Shown: piece by piece, positions 45,700-57,652 of the stretch | Layout: every line of letters starts with the position of its first letter | Position numbering within the stretch: position 1 is the stretch's first letter | Assembly: GCF_000340215.1 (NCBI RefSeq) | Contig: NW_006921543.1 | Span: forward strand, 1,054,001 to 1,118,000 | Source of the DNA: Pseudocercospora fijiensis CIRAD86 | Lineage: Eukaryota > Ascomycota > Dothideomycetes > Mycosphaerellales > Mycosphaerellaceae | DNA length: 64,000 nt | Reading direction: 5' to 3' | The notes under the pieces: generated by a model | Told to the model about the DNA's origin: nothing | The model's input: only the letters and a program-made list of their open reading frames with translations | Database searches by the model: none | Position numbers and translations under genes: made by a program

Positions 45700-48600
45700 C
45701 ATTCGAGGTATAGCACCCTTAGTTAGCTCCTTTGCAAGCTAATCATAATCGAATGCGCCCTCGATTATAAGTCTATAATAATCTTTAATACGAGAGAAGG
45801 CGATATATGTTAGTCTAGAAGAGAACTCTAGGCTAGTCTTAATTACCGCCTTGTTAAGTGTTATACCCTAAGCTTTATACACTATTAATGCATATAAGAC
45901 AGTAACAGGAAATTGTAGACGCTAATTACTCTTACTGCTATCGATAGTACGCTAAACACGGAAGATTAGGACAACCTTGCGGTTGTTAGTTCTAAAGAGC
46001 TCCGGAGCATTGTCTTTAAGCCTATCAAATGCGACTAAGAGGTATAGAGGTAGCTCTTCGCGAAGGTTCTTTCCTACCGCATCCTAGGCCTATACGATAT
46101 CGTATAGAATGCCTTAACGACTATTAACAAGGCCAAACTCAGTCTATAAGTTAGTAAGAAGCATTAACTTACAACCGATACTAATCTTTAACTTACTCTC
46201 TAGATTATAGACTAGCTTCGAGCTAACCGAGGCGACTTCCGGGCAGTTGTAAGAGGCAGACACTAGAAGAATAGCATTTCCAATATTACGGAGGCGCTAA
46301 TAGTTTAACTTATTAACGTCGGCATTCGTAAAGTAGAGCCGAGTAGCATCGTTAAAGGAGGTAACCTCGGCAATATCGAGATTGGAACTAGACCGCTTAA
46401 TAAGAGTCTGCTAGTAGTCCTTACTAAATCGACTAACGCGTAGTGCGGCAAGTGCGTTACGGAAAGCGACTTAACTAGGGTCGGCGCCTTCTTATCGTAT
46501 ATTAGCTTTAAGGACTAGAGTCTATGTAAAAGCGTAGTACATAGCTTGTACTAAGATGCTCTTAATTCCCTTAGGCCGACTCTAGAATAGTAGTTGTGCG
46601 AATACCGGGGCAAGCTAATAGAAATCACTAAACATAATAATAGACATGCCTCCGAACGGAAGATCCTAGTTAGGAGGGAAGATTTAGCGTAGGCGTGTAT
46701 TAAGGAAATGCAGAAGCTTAAGTCCGATTATAGACTTCTTATCGATAATAAGGTACTACATATACCGGAGTTGGTTTTGTATATATATTAGGCGTATACC
46801 TTAAAGCTTATTAAGAGAGCCTCGTATAGGAAGCTTAAAAGCCGAATGCATTGTTAAGCTATTAATATTGCTCGCCGTAGTGCTAGTTAGAGCGGCACGT
46901 ATAATAGGATTGCCCTAGTAGTTAGTAGCCTTTACGTTGCTCTAAAGTCGCGTATAGAGCATTTAAATTAGGAATGATTTGCTAGTACCGCCCGCGCTAT
47001 CGACATTAAGAAGAAGCTAAGCTAGCGTAGTATCGATAGTCCTATCTCGATAGCGGAGAAGGTAATCAAAGTAATTAACTACTATATCGAAGCCCTAGCG
47101 CTAGTATCGGTTAAGCTGCTCGAACTATACTATAGACTAAGATTGAACCTCTATCTCTACCGTGCTATAAGCTCGCTTCTTAACTTGCTACTAGTCCTCG
47201 GAAGTGTCGTAGATCTCTAGGTATGTGTCGCTGTATTTGCTAATTCGTAACTCCTAATATATAGCTCTATTAACATTACGATCGCTAAGATTGTTCGGGT
47301 CTTCGTCTTAAATGCTAGGGTTCTATAAAGGTCTATAGAGTGTATCGAAGTTAGCAGGTTCTCTAAGGTTCTAAAGCTCCGGATTTATAAACTAATCGTC
47401 GTCCTCGCGGTTAATATCTTAGAGGTAATTATTAGGATATCGCGAGTGCCTATACTCGTCGATATAATGCTAATAGCAGTACTATAAAGTAGCTACCTAA
47501 GATATAAACTATATATCGGGCTTATTAGGGAACGAGTATAGTGCTTTATCGGAGTACTATAGCAATTCGCGGAATAGATAGTATGCCTAGATCTTTATAC
47601 GCTAATAGTTAATAAAGCTAGGCTTCGTAGGATCGGACGTGTACCGCGGGAAGTAATTAAGTAGGCGGCGATCTCGAGCTATATTCCGAAGCTTACGAGG
47701 CTCTCTAGCGATTTGTAGGTTCCACTTAGTAAGATACTTAAACAGGCTCTCTTACTTAGCTAACTCGGGGCGTTGTATATACTTCTAGATAGAAGTCCGA
47801 GGTAGTACTCGTATCTACGGTCGCGGTTAGCCTTCCTCGTCTAGTTCCCTAGCGTTATCGGCTATAGGATCTTTATTATCGATCTAGACTACTACAGTCT
47901 GCTCTGTCGGTAGCCGACAATCTATATTAATTACGGTCCGGCTGCCTTTCTATAAGGGAAGATGCAAATTGAGGTAAGCAACTTGCTAAGCAGACTAGTC
48001 CCGCTTAGTAATTAGGATGTTAAGAAGCTTGGCTACTATCGATAGAAGAGGCTTGTTATAATTAATAAGCGGAAGTAGGCCTTTTATAATGTCGTCGTAG
48101 GACCGACTCTTGACTTCTATCTTACTGCAGTACTTCAAGATATAGTTTATTATAGCGTAAAGAGTAGTGTAGGGTATAATATCGCAATTCGCACGCTAGG
48201 CTATCGACATTAAGCGATTATAGTAATTGAGGAACGAGTCGTTATAGGCTGCTATAAAGCCGAGATACCGATTGTTGTATTTATAATTAATATTAGCCTC
48301 GCTACGGTGCTTTCGTAGGAAGTGGAACCGATAGCATAGCTCCCTATTTGGATCGTCCTTACGCTTAGCCTAGTAGTAGTCGCTATGTACATAGTATTAT
48401 ATACGATTAATAATATTAGCGAGGTCTTCTTAGATATTTATTAGCTTACTAGTGCTAGACTAGATAGTCGCTCCTTATCCGAGGTCGCGGCCTAGTTCGG
48501 GATTTAGGGCAGTGATGTATATGCCCTATTGCCGCGCGAATACTTAACGACTATCTAGAGTCGACATTTTATACGTCGGAAGACCGCACTAGAGGAAGAA

Positions 48601-51300
48601 GTGTATATAACAGCTTCTACGGCTCTGCTACTCGAATCGATACTAGTAATCTGTTATATTAAACTTCGGCTTCATTACTTTCTTAAGTAGCTACTAGAAG
48701 CGTCGGACAATGTAGGCATCCGTAATATATAGGTATTTACGAAGGTTCTCGCGTACTATCTTAATACGCTCGAGTAGTCTAAGCTGCTTCTACCGAGAAT
48801 ATCTAGGCATTAGGCGTACGAGTGAGTCCTATTACAAATTAGCAGCGCTAATAGTATAGAACAATGCCGGCTTTCTAAGCGTACGTATATACGTCTCTAG
48901 GTTAATACGTCGACCGTTCTAATAAGGACGAGTGCTACGTATTTAGCTACCTACCTTAACAATCGAGTTGAGCAACTTCTAGGCCTCTTTGTCTTTAGGA
49001 TCGGCCGCGAGTGCAGCTTCTATCGTCTCTATAGTAACTTCTGTACCGTTATTCTAAAAACGGTTTGCGAAGAAGGCGGTAGCGTTAAGTACTTAGTAAC
49101 GTATACTCTTATTAAATACGAAGTATAGCTAGCGCTTATAAGATGCGAATCGGTTGTCCTAATAGCGCATATAGTAATTAATAGCATCCTTATACGATAC
49201 AGTCCTAGGGCGCGGCTAGTTAGGATCTCCCTTGCCCTATAGAAGCAATATCGGAAAAGCTATTGCTATAAGTAGGTATAAGCGATCAAGCTTATTAATC
49301 GGGATCTTAGAATAATCCGGCTAGGTAATGTATAACAATTGCAGAGGCTGCTAGGGACCTTCTTCGGGTGCGTTACTATATCGGTTGCGGAGACGGTCTC
49401 GTAGTTGCTCTATAGTATAGTACTAAGGGTGCAAATTAGGAATAGCGGCGTGCTCGTAGCCTAGGTTCTTATCTGTATCTAGAACACTAGCGCCCTAAGT
49501 AGGACCTTAATCGATACGTTAAGGTAGTGCTTCTACTATAGGAGCAGGAGTAGGAGCGACAACAGCTAGCTAAGCGTAGATATAGTCGATATAATTATCG
49601 CGATTACATATACTACTATTATCGAATTGCTAGATAGGTACGAGTTACGGTCCGTTTTAACTACTAATATATAAGAACTAGGCGCGAGTACTAATATAAT
49701 CGCTAACAATATAGTATCGCTACTCTCTATCCTAATCGTTGTTAAGAGTACCTGTTTCGCAATACTAACACTCTATAGTATTTTAACTACGAGCTGCATT
49801 TAGCCGAGGGTAGTAGCACCCGTCGCATATAAAGTACTTCTAAGTAGGCGCTAGGGCAGATAGATAATTATTCGTAGGTACTATAGTCTCGATATACTCT
49901 ATAGACTCGAGCTGCTCCTTAATCGTATTATCGTCTAGCAGCTACGACAAAGCTAGCTAATCGATAGCAATCTCGCGATAGTATCGGTTATTCGCCTTAA
50001 GCTAGTTAAGTATATTAAGAACCTTCGAACGTCGGATACGGAAGTCTTGTTAGAACTAACGCCGCTTTCGCTATTTATCTTTAGCGGCGGCGGCGGCAGT
50101 AGTCTCTGTCTCTGCTACCTACGTTTGTGCTTAGTCTTAAATAGGCTACTTTAGACGAAGGACGACTAGGTCGAGCTCTTTTAGAATACGCGGAAGCTTG
50201 TAGTAGACAGTAACAACGTCCTTTAAGAAGTTGTAGATATAGCCGCGATATTGCTACTACTGCCTACGTACGTAGAAAACAGATATCTGTATATAAACGC
50301 GGGCAATTAGCAACTCTTCCGCTATAGTAAGGCCTGTAAGTTCCTTAGGTATACGGCTAGGATCTATATTGTTGCTATTACTAAACAGGAATGGGTCCTT
50401 AGGTTCAATATTCCTATCTCGATTAATATATCTACTATAGACTCTATTGTTTTAAGCAATGTATATACTAAACTATCGCTCCGAGCAACAACTACAGGTT
50501 TTAAGCGTGTCCTCGTCGATTGCCCGACAGAAATCGTACATTAATTGCTTATCTTTAATATCTAGTATATTAGTTACGGCTTGCTAATTAATTAGAGCGA
50601 GAGCTGGTTCCTAATAAGTAAGGAAACGCTCTCGTCGATCTTGTAGTACTCTGTCGGCGCGAGAAAATGCGTTACGGGGTACGCGAGTGCCCTACTAAGC
50701 TTCGGAAGATATAGAGTGCTACGTACTATCGAGTAGCGGCAAGTTAGATAGCGTCGAGCCTAGAAGGAAACTACTACCGTTAGATAGCGTCGAGCCTAGA
50801 AGGAAACTGCTGCTACTACCTATACCTGCTTATATACGCTAGCTTCCTAGACCGCCCTAACCTAGTATAGTAGGACTACGACCTAAGCTAATAGTAAACC
50901 TAGGGAAGTGCTGCAAGCAAGCGGTCTTTAGTTCGGAAAGCGGTAGGCGCTAGAAGCTAAAACGATTGCTGTTATGCTTTCTATCGATATACTACTTATT
51001 CTTAGTAATAGGATCCTCGTCGAGAAGGTAACTATTATACTAGAAGCACTAATCTTGCTAGTTCTCGCTTTGATCTTCTTATAGCCGCGGATGTCTACAT
51101 TCGACGTATATAAACTAAGGCTGTACTTCGTGCTAACCTTTAATCTATTAAGTTTGATATGTAGATGCCTATTACTAAGTCGGACCCTCTCCTTTAGCCT
51201 AACGAGCAGAGCGTGCCTCGTATCGTAACTGTCGACTAGCAACTATAGCTATATACTAAGCATGCGACGTCTATAAGCTAGGCTAGCTTAAAGGATAGTA
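45700..51300 (-). pseudogene. RepHel: Helitron Rep plus PIF1-like helicase
   Basis: A zinc-type segment (F-I-C-D-G-C, then E-C-Q-Y-C-E) is at about 49760-49830. The Helitron_like_N domain is at about 48990-49290 (RPRTVSYKDAINYYMRYQDN, FASYKR). The Rep domain is at about 48540-48870: S-A-A-N-L, YRFE-x-QSRRSCYIHFFL, where the family has an H-x-H metal site; the first His is Tyr here (CAC to TAC). PIF1 helicase covers about 45770-46950: SLTMHSAFKLPIRG, LIIDKKSIIGLKLLHFLNTR, LPFGGMSIIMFSDFYxLAPV, and the terminal V-Y-K-A-x-G-I-T-L-N-K-A-V-I and FSSRLTYIAFSRIK. The Walker A site was not clearly readable. TAG/TAA stops throughout. Confidence 0.8.
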
Positions 51301-52699
51301 GGGACGCGGTAGTAGCGCTATAGGCGTAGCACTTATTCTAAGAGTAGCTAGAGCAGGCCTAGCTAGTATAATTAGTACAATTAGTCGAGTTCTAATTGCA
51401 GGCGCAAGACTACGTAGTAGACGAGATAATATATCTACGGCGGAGGGTCTACTCGCTACCGTAGCTGTCCGCTTTGCAATCTTAGTAATCTGCTAGTTAC
51501 TATAGTTGTTCTTACTAACGACTATGCTACGATAAGTAGCGCATCTCTTAACTAGAGGGCTACCCTTCTTTCTAGCGTTAAGGAACTAGATCGTATCCTT
51601 AACTTGTGCGCAACCTATACACTTTAATATAGGCGCCTAAGTGCGATCGGCCGGAAAGGGCGGGTTTAGTTCCTACTAACTAGACGGCGGCGGTTGTAGA
51701 GAAGGATTAGGCTGCTAAGCTAGCGGTAGCGGTATATCTCTAAATCTACTAAGTCGCATTGCCTAGAGCCGACTACTACCTATAAATCGTAGTAGGTCTA
51801 GTATAGCGATACGGGCAATAGGTATAGTATCCTCTATACTACTAAGCGCCGAGTCGGCGAAGATAGCATAGTATACGTAGTTATTCGTATGTTTATAGTT
51901 ATACTCGAGGCTATAATCTATCTTATATTCTTTATTTCTAGGCTAGATCTTAGCCTAATCTATTTCATTCTTAATACTATTAAGCAGCGCATCCTAGCGG
52001 CGATACTACTTAGAGACGAAGGTCCGACTAAAGTTACTTATACGTCGAGGGCGGCGGGTATACTGTCGGAGAATATCGCGAATAGACTAGCGACGATATA
52101 TACGGAGGCGGCGGACAATACTACTCTTAGACTTGCCCTCGGTCTGCTTCTAGCTCTATCGCGTAAAGCATCGAATAGAATACTTAATACGGCGGTCGTA
52201 ATCGAAGATGCGCTTGTCGTCTACAAAGTAGCTATTCGACGATAGACGCGGCTTTAAGCACATGTTGTCGGCTTATATAGTAGTATCGAGTATACTTAGG
52301 TATCGGTATACTTAAATCGGTATGCTTGAATCGGTGTACTTAAATCGCAATATATAGCTATTCTCTAACTAATAGCTTAGTAGACAGAGTGTAGTATATA
52401 GAAGCATAGAAAGCGTAGATATACGGAAGGTTAGATATATAGATATAGGAAGGCGGAAGTAGGTTTAAAGAAGGAAGTAATCGCGAGTAGAAGGGACAAG
52501 GTAACGCAAGAACCTGCCTTAGGTACCTAATAGTTTTCATATTACTAGTAAATAGACCCATTTACGTTGCTATTGCTCCTACTGTTTCGTTTGCCTATAT
52601 ACGGGTCCGCTCGGTAACTAGTATCTACCTATAGGTCGTTCGCATTACCCCTTATAATACTATAATCGTATAGCTTGAAGCCTATATATAGTTAGTACC

Positions 52700-53300
52700 T
52701 ATATGCCTTTGCTAACGTTGTCGCTTAGAGGCTAGGGGGATAGTCGTTCCTCCTAAACCCCCTATAGCCTTACCGCTTTAGTACCTATATACCTTTCTTA
52801 ACGTTAGCGCTTAGAGGGAGGGGGATAGTCGTTCCTCCTAAACCCCCTCCCTTACTGCGTAGAGTGTTCCTCCCTTTACTAACGTTAGCGCTTAGGGCAG
52901 GGGGGAATAGTCGCCGTAGGCTCCTTCTATACCCCCTATACCTACTGCGCGGAGTGCTCCTCTCTTTGCTAGCGTTAGCGCTTAGAGGGAGGGGATAAAC
53001 CCTATCCCTTACCGCGCGGAGTGTTCCTACCTTTGCTAACGTTAGCGCTTAGGGCAGGGGGGAATAGTCGTCGCAGGCTCCTCCTATACCCCCTATACCT
53101 ACCGCGCGGAGTGCTCCTCTCTTTGCTAGCGTTAGCGCTTAGAGGGAGGGGATAAACCTCTTCCCTTACCGCGCGGAGTGTTCCTACCTTTACTAACGTT
53201 AGCGCTTAGGGTAGAGGGGAATAGTCGTCGTAGGCTCCTCCTATACCCCCTATACCTACCGCGTAGAGTGTTCCTCCTTTGCCGACGTTAGGCTTAGTAC
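52700..53300. repeat. GC-rich tandem array
   Basis: Alternating subunits of about 80 bp built from GCTAACGTTAGCGCTTAG, a G-run (GGGCAGGGGGGAATAGTCG or GGGAGGGGGATAG), C-runs (TATACCCCCTATACCTACC) and GCGCGGAGTGTTCCT. The higher-order unit is about 160 bp, with three to four copies. It includes the 10-bp palindrome CTAACGTTAG and runs of five or more G. Confidence 0.8.
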
Positions 53301-53382
53301 TCCTTAATCGCCTACGTTATTTATCTTATATATCGTATATATAGTACTTAGCGTACGAAGTTATATTAGCCTAAGGCTGCCG

Positions 53383-53448
53383 TCGTTATCGTATTAATTA
53401 CTTTTGCTAGCGTAGTTTACCGGAAATGTGCTTAATCGACTTAACTCG
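53383..53448. repeat. Direct repeat flanking Helitron, right (RIP-mutated)
   Basis: Same orientation as 43133-43195, with CpA and TpG sites changed to TpA. Confidence 0.75.
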
Positions 53449-53539
53449 GTCGGCTTCGGTTTAGTCTGAAATTAATCGACTAAAGTTAGGCTAAGGACTG
53501 CTTATTTATTAAAAGAATCAATTATGCTTCTAGTACGTA

Positions 53540-54150
53540 GATTAAACGCTTAATCTATAGCATTGTCTAAACCTTACCTCGCTACCTAACCGCCTTTTAC
53601 GCTTCCAACTGCGCTACTATAACGCTAGCGATAGTAAAGGGATATTAGTATATAAGAATGGCAGCCGTGCGTCTAATTACAATACGAGCGCGTCCTTCTA
53701 CTACAATAGTCGGGCGTAAGAGGTATTATAGCACTGCCCCCGCTTTAAGTATATTAGGTTCGAGTTCTTTGCGTCTACTCTAGAATAAACAGACCTAGCC
53801 CCCTCTTCTTCTTAGACGTACGCAGATTACATAATCTATCTAAACTAAGCTAGGGTGCCGAGTCGTGATTTTAGCAGGTTTCTTAAACCGCCGTAAGCCG
53901 ATCTTTATTGTCGAGGTTTCTTCGTAAGGTCTTATAGTTGCTTTAGCTATTAATTAAATAGGTTTAGTAGCCTTAGATATCTAATTAAAAAACTTAGTTC
54001 GTCTAGTTTCTATAGATATACTGCGGTATAAGGGGAGTAAGCGCAATAGGTATATTTACTTAGTTGACTTGTAATATGTCTCGAAGGGCTAGGTATAACA
54101 ATATTTAACCGCTATAAAGCCCTAGCCGATTCGCTCTATAGTTTTGCTCT
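53540..54150 (+). repeat. Dispersed repeat, third copy
   Basis: Shares CTAATTACAATACGAGCGC, TATTATAGCACTGCCCC and TTCTTTGCGTCTACTCTA with 23640-24200 and, inverted, with 22380-22960. No protein is encoded. Probably part of a non-autonomous element or a long LTR. Confidence 0.6.
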
Positions 54151-54733
54151 AGTATTATCCTTCTCTTTTACTGCCTATATCCCTTTTGCTACCCTTTAAT
54201 CTTTCTCTTTTGCTACCTATAGTCCTGCCTATTCTGCTTCTCTTTCTGTTTCTTACTGCATCGTATTACGTAGTACGTAGCGCGTATAAATTGCGCCGTC
54301 TAGTTATATCGTATTACGCGGTACGTAGCGCGTATATATCGTGCTTTAGAGCGGGTATTGTAGGCGTATAGTATTGCTATTATTAGCGCGTAGTTTGTCC
54401 TTTGTTATTGTTATATTATCTAGAAGTCGCGTAAAAGTTAATGCCTAAGGGTAACTGTGTAGAATTCAGCTAATCAGACAATCGTATTCTAGAATCCGGG
54501 GAGTTACGTAGTAGCTAAACAGCATATTAAACTACTAGCGAGCGAGACTGCTATAGTAGTGCGAGCTTCGCTCGCAATAAGTTGCGGATTTTCAAAGTTA
54601 TACTACGGTATACCTTATAGATAGCAGTAGACTATTAGTAGACTATTTTGTAACGTCGGTTAGTACGGGCCTTACGATAGCTAGGTAAAGAGGCTCTTAA
54701 GGGTCTCTTAATGCCTACTAATATCCGCCTAGA
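54150..54733. other. Repeat DNA without recognised gene
   Basis: RIP-like composition. ATCGTATTACGCGGTACGTAGCGCGTATA appears twice as a 50-bp near-duplication at about 54250-54340. No gene seen. Confidence 0.4.
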
Positions 54734-55038
54734 GTCTTAGGCCTTAAATACCTCGCGCTGTCTTATTAATAAGACAGACTCCGGATTTATAAAGTATATA
54801 CAAAGTAGGTAGGTCCGCGATAAGACGGATTAAATACCTTTTAGATAGAAAGGGGCGAAAAGACGGCTATCTTTTCGATCGATCGCTTAAAAAGTCGCCT
54901 ATCTTTCGAAAGACAGCCTAAAGCGAGTCGTGCTATCTTTTATAAGACAAGCTTCGGTAAGATAGATTTTTCTAAAAGCTGTCTTATAAAAAGATAGTGT
55001 CTTATTAATAATTCAAACTAAGGTATTCAAGGCCTTAG
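54734..55038. mobile_element. MITE-like element, about 305 bp
   Basis: Ends match as inverted repeats: CTTAGGCCTTAAATACCT on the left and its counterpart ending AGGTATTCAAGGCCTTAG on the right. Inside are several GTCTTAT/ATAAGAC palindromes (GTCTTATTAATAAGAC) and no ORF. It marks the right edge of the repeat block. Confidence 0.65.
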
Positions 55039-56402
55039 AAATGGTCTATAGTAGAAATTCGAGCATACCAATGTAAACACTTTAGTCTACGAGCTTAATA
55101 GAGTTTGTGGCTCGTGGTTCTCCATCCCTACGCTCGGAGCACGGGTTCATTATTCAGAGCCTCTCCGCCGTCTCATGTTCATCGGAATGCTCTCTGTCTC
55201 TGGAGTAACTTAGGCTTTCCCGCGATGGTGGGTCTCACTACTCATCACACTACTGTCAGCGAAAGATCGTCTTGCTTCCTTTGAATTCGCGCTGGCAAAG
55301 GAGGACGTGATGAGGTTGGAGAACATCAGAAGCCACCAAAAATTTCATTCCATTCTTTCGCCTGAGATCCTTCGTACGACCGGCGCGGCTGGGACATTCA
55401 TCAGGCTTGCCGGCCGCAAGCTTTTCCAGCACACCATCCCTTTAATCTCCTCCTCTCTACAGCAAGTGGTCGCTGCGTCGCCGCCAAGCTCCCATCCAGA
55501 GTCTTTTTGCTTTTCTCGGACTGAGAAGAGCGTGACGATTTTATACTGTCGGCGATACTGGTTGCTCAGAAGCCGCGCTGAAGCGGAGTCAAGTCATACC
55601 GGCGCTATACCGTGCTGGAGGAGGTTATACTGTGGTAAATGAGATTGTATAGTCACTATAGTGTAGTTTAGTGATGCTGTGGTGAGACGGAGAGATGGGA
55701 AGCTTGAGAGCAAGAGTCAAACAGTGGTACGTGTTTGCTGCACAATGTCATTTGCCAGGCGTTTGTTTCTGTATGCAACGATGCCCTCAAACTTTCCAGA
55801 ATGCCATGGTTTGGGGATGAACAGCCTAGTCTGCCATCGAACGATCCATCATTGGCAATAATGAAGCCTCTCAACCTCAAGGAAACCCAATGCGAAACCC
55901 TCTGGGATCGAAGCGATCTGGGTCTTGGACCTTGGCATTCAAGGCATTGGCTTTTCTGTAACGCGATTCTGCATGTGTAAGATTCTCGAACTCCCTGCCG
56001 CCTGCGGGCCTGGGGTTGAGCTCGCCATTCAGCTCTCGTGCCCTCCGGAAGAAAGTGTCCGCTGCATGTGTGGCTCTCGTTCTCTCGCAAAAGACACCGC
56101 GGTCGCTGGCACTGAAATCCAACTTTTTATTGCTTCGTCCCAGCTTAGAGACGTTCAGACGGGCAGCATCCAGCTTCTTGGCCGACTCATTTGCATAGTC
56201 ACCACTATGGACGCAATCAGCGTACAGGTTCAGCGTGATGGTAATAATGATATGCGTAGTTGATTTCGTCGTATCGAGGGTGTAAGTGCAAGTATGTGTC
56301 TTCTCTCTCATGCAAAGTGGTATCATGATCATCGAAGAGGAGGAAAAAGAGATATCCTAGACCAGATCCAGGTAGATAAAATCCGGGAAGATCAGGCAGT
56401 AA
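55039..56402. other. Unmutated intergenic region
   Basis: Normal composition. Several open frames on both strands overlap each other and none has recognisable motifs. It would contain the 3' flank of the Rpc31 gene at its right end. Confidence 0.5.
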
Positions 56403-57258
56403 TTACCAAGCGTCTTCGCCACCGCCGTCATCTCCGCCATCGTCATCGACTCCATCGCCGTCGTCGAAGTACTTCTCTGCATTGTAGTCGTTGCCCAGAT
56501 CATCATCGTCTTCGGAGAAGTCGTCGTCCTCGGGGATGTCGATGCCATCTTCGTCACCTTCTTCGTTCTCATCGGCATCGTCGTCATCATCCTTGTCAGC
56601 GGCAGCGGTCTCGTCGTCAGCGCCTTCATCGAACTGAGCAAGCTTGTCGACGCGCTTCTTCTTGATTTGAGTCATTTGCTTTTGTACGCGGTTCTGGCGG
56701 ACTTCCTCTTCCTCGTCATCGCTAGGGGCCAGGTCTTTCAGCTCATCTGGGAGAAACTCCCGAACTGTTGACGAGTCAGTAAAATACGGCATCTCGATGT
56801 CTCAGGTGGCGCATACGCATGACAGTGTTCTTCAGATTTGGCAGACCAGTCGTGCGCTTTTGGCGCTTGCTGCTGAAAGTCGCTTGATCCTCAAAGGCAT
56901 TGAAATCGGCTGGATTGCGCTTGCCAGTCTGTGGGTTGTCGATGAAGAATGAGCCGTCACGCCTCTCCTTTCTGAGGGTGCGATAATCTCGGACACGCTG
57001 TCTCTCCCAAGGAGTTGGTGGTGGCGGTGGGCGAACTTTCATGTCCTGCCATTGACGTTAGCAGACCGAGAAAGCACTTTGAGAACGACAAGATCATCGT
57101 GCCATATGGCCACATACCGGGTAGAGCGTCTTCAACCAGTCCTCATCATCGACCTGGTCGGCGCGGTACTGAGCGATTTGGTTTTCGAGATCGGCGTCAA
57201 CTTCGAATGGCAGGTCTTTGCCGCCCATGCGACCGGCACCACCTGGACCACGCGACAT
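56403..57258 (-). CDS. RPC31: DNA-directed RNA polymerase III subunit Rpc31
   Basis: Three exons: 57258-57118, 57045-56817 and 56764-56403. Introns 57117-57046 (GTATGT, GCTAAC branch, GGCAG) and 56816-56765 (GTATGC, TACTGAC branch, CAACAG) give 732 nt, 243 residues, in frame. The N-terminus M-S-R-G-P-G-G-A-G-R-M-G-G is the Gly/Arg-rich start typical of C31 proteins. A middle L-P-F-E and P-P-P-P-P-T-P-W-E-R part follows, then a long acidic tail ending D-D-D-L-G-N-D-Y-N-A-E-K-Y-F-D-D-G, the conserved C31 end. Rpc31 belongs to the Rpc82-Rpc34-Rpc31 subcomplex needed for Pol III initiation at tRNA and 5S genes in the nucleus. Housekeeping gene in tandem with the helicase upstream. Confidence 0.88.
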
Positions 57259-57652
57259 GTTGGCGGTCGTCGCACTGGCCGTGTGTGGTGGTGATGATGT
57301 CTTGGTGGAATGGTGAAGTTGATGGAAGTGGAATTTATCGAGTCGCAACTATGATTTCGTAGCGCAAACCTTGATTTTGGTCGAGCCTGAGGCCACAAGT
57401 CCTTTCTTGGCAAGCATGTGACGCGATGAGAAGACCACTTGCGAAGCAGAATGCTAGCATACAATTGTATTCTAATCTATACAGTGGCGTGTCTTAATGC
57501 TTGAGCTGAGTAGCCGCGGCATCCCAAAGCCATTCTCCGTCGCTATGCACTCCGAAGCGCGAATATCCACACATAAATGCCCAGTCCTGATGCGCAACAC
57601 TGCCGCCATCAAGACTGAGTCCTTGAAAGGCAGCCGCAGTATGATAGCCAAG
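57259..57652. promoter_or_regulatory. Intergenic region: Rpc31 promoter, helicase 3' flank
   Basis: A 394-bp spacer between two minus-strand genes. It includes AT-rich sequence near 57455-57480 but no defined element I can name. Confidence 0.4.

Larger units (their letters stand above)
43196..53382 (-). mobile_element. Helitron, RIP-inactivated
   Basis: The minus strand encodes, in order, a CxxC zinc segment, a Helitron_like_N domain, a rolling-circle Rep domain and a PIF1-like helicase, the arrangement of Helitron RepHel proteins. A further Lys/Arg-rich ORF follows the helicase. The ends are not certain: no unambiguous 5'-TC or CTRR-3' terminus could be picked. Candidate landmarks are the hairpin at 43321-43381 near the 3' side, the GC-rich tandem array at 52700-53300 near the 5' side, and direct repeats outside both. 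Confidence 0.78.

Noticed and set aside
51889..52245. Plus-strand 118-codon open frame in the Helitron
   Set aside because: It lies antisense to the Helitron coding strand and has no recognisable motif; CTA/ATA-rich composition gives chance open frames.
55307..56332. Overlapping open frames on both strands between MITE and Rpc31
   Set aside because: They overlap one another in conflicting frames and resemble no protein I know.
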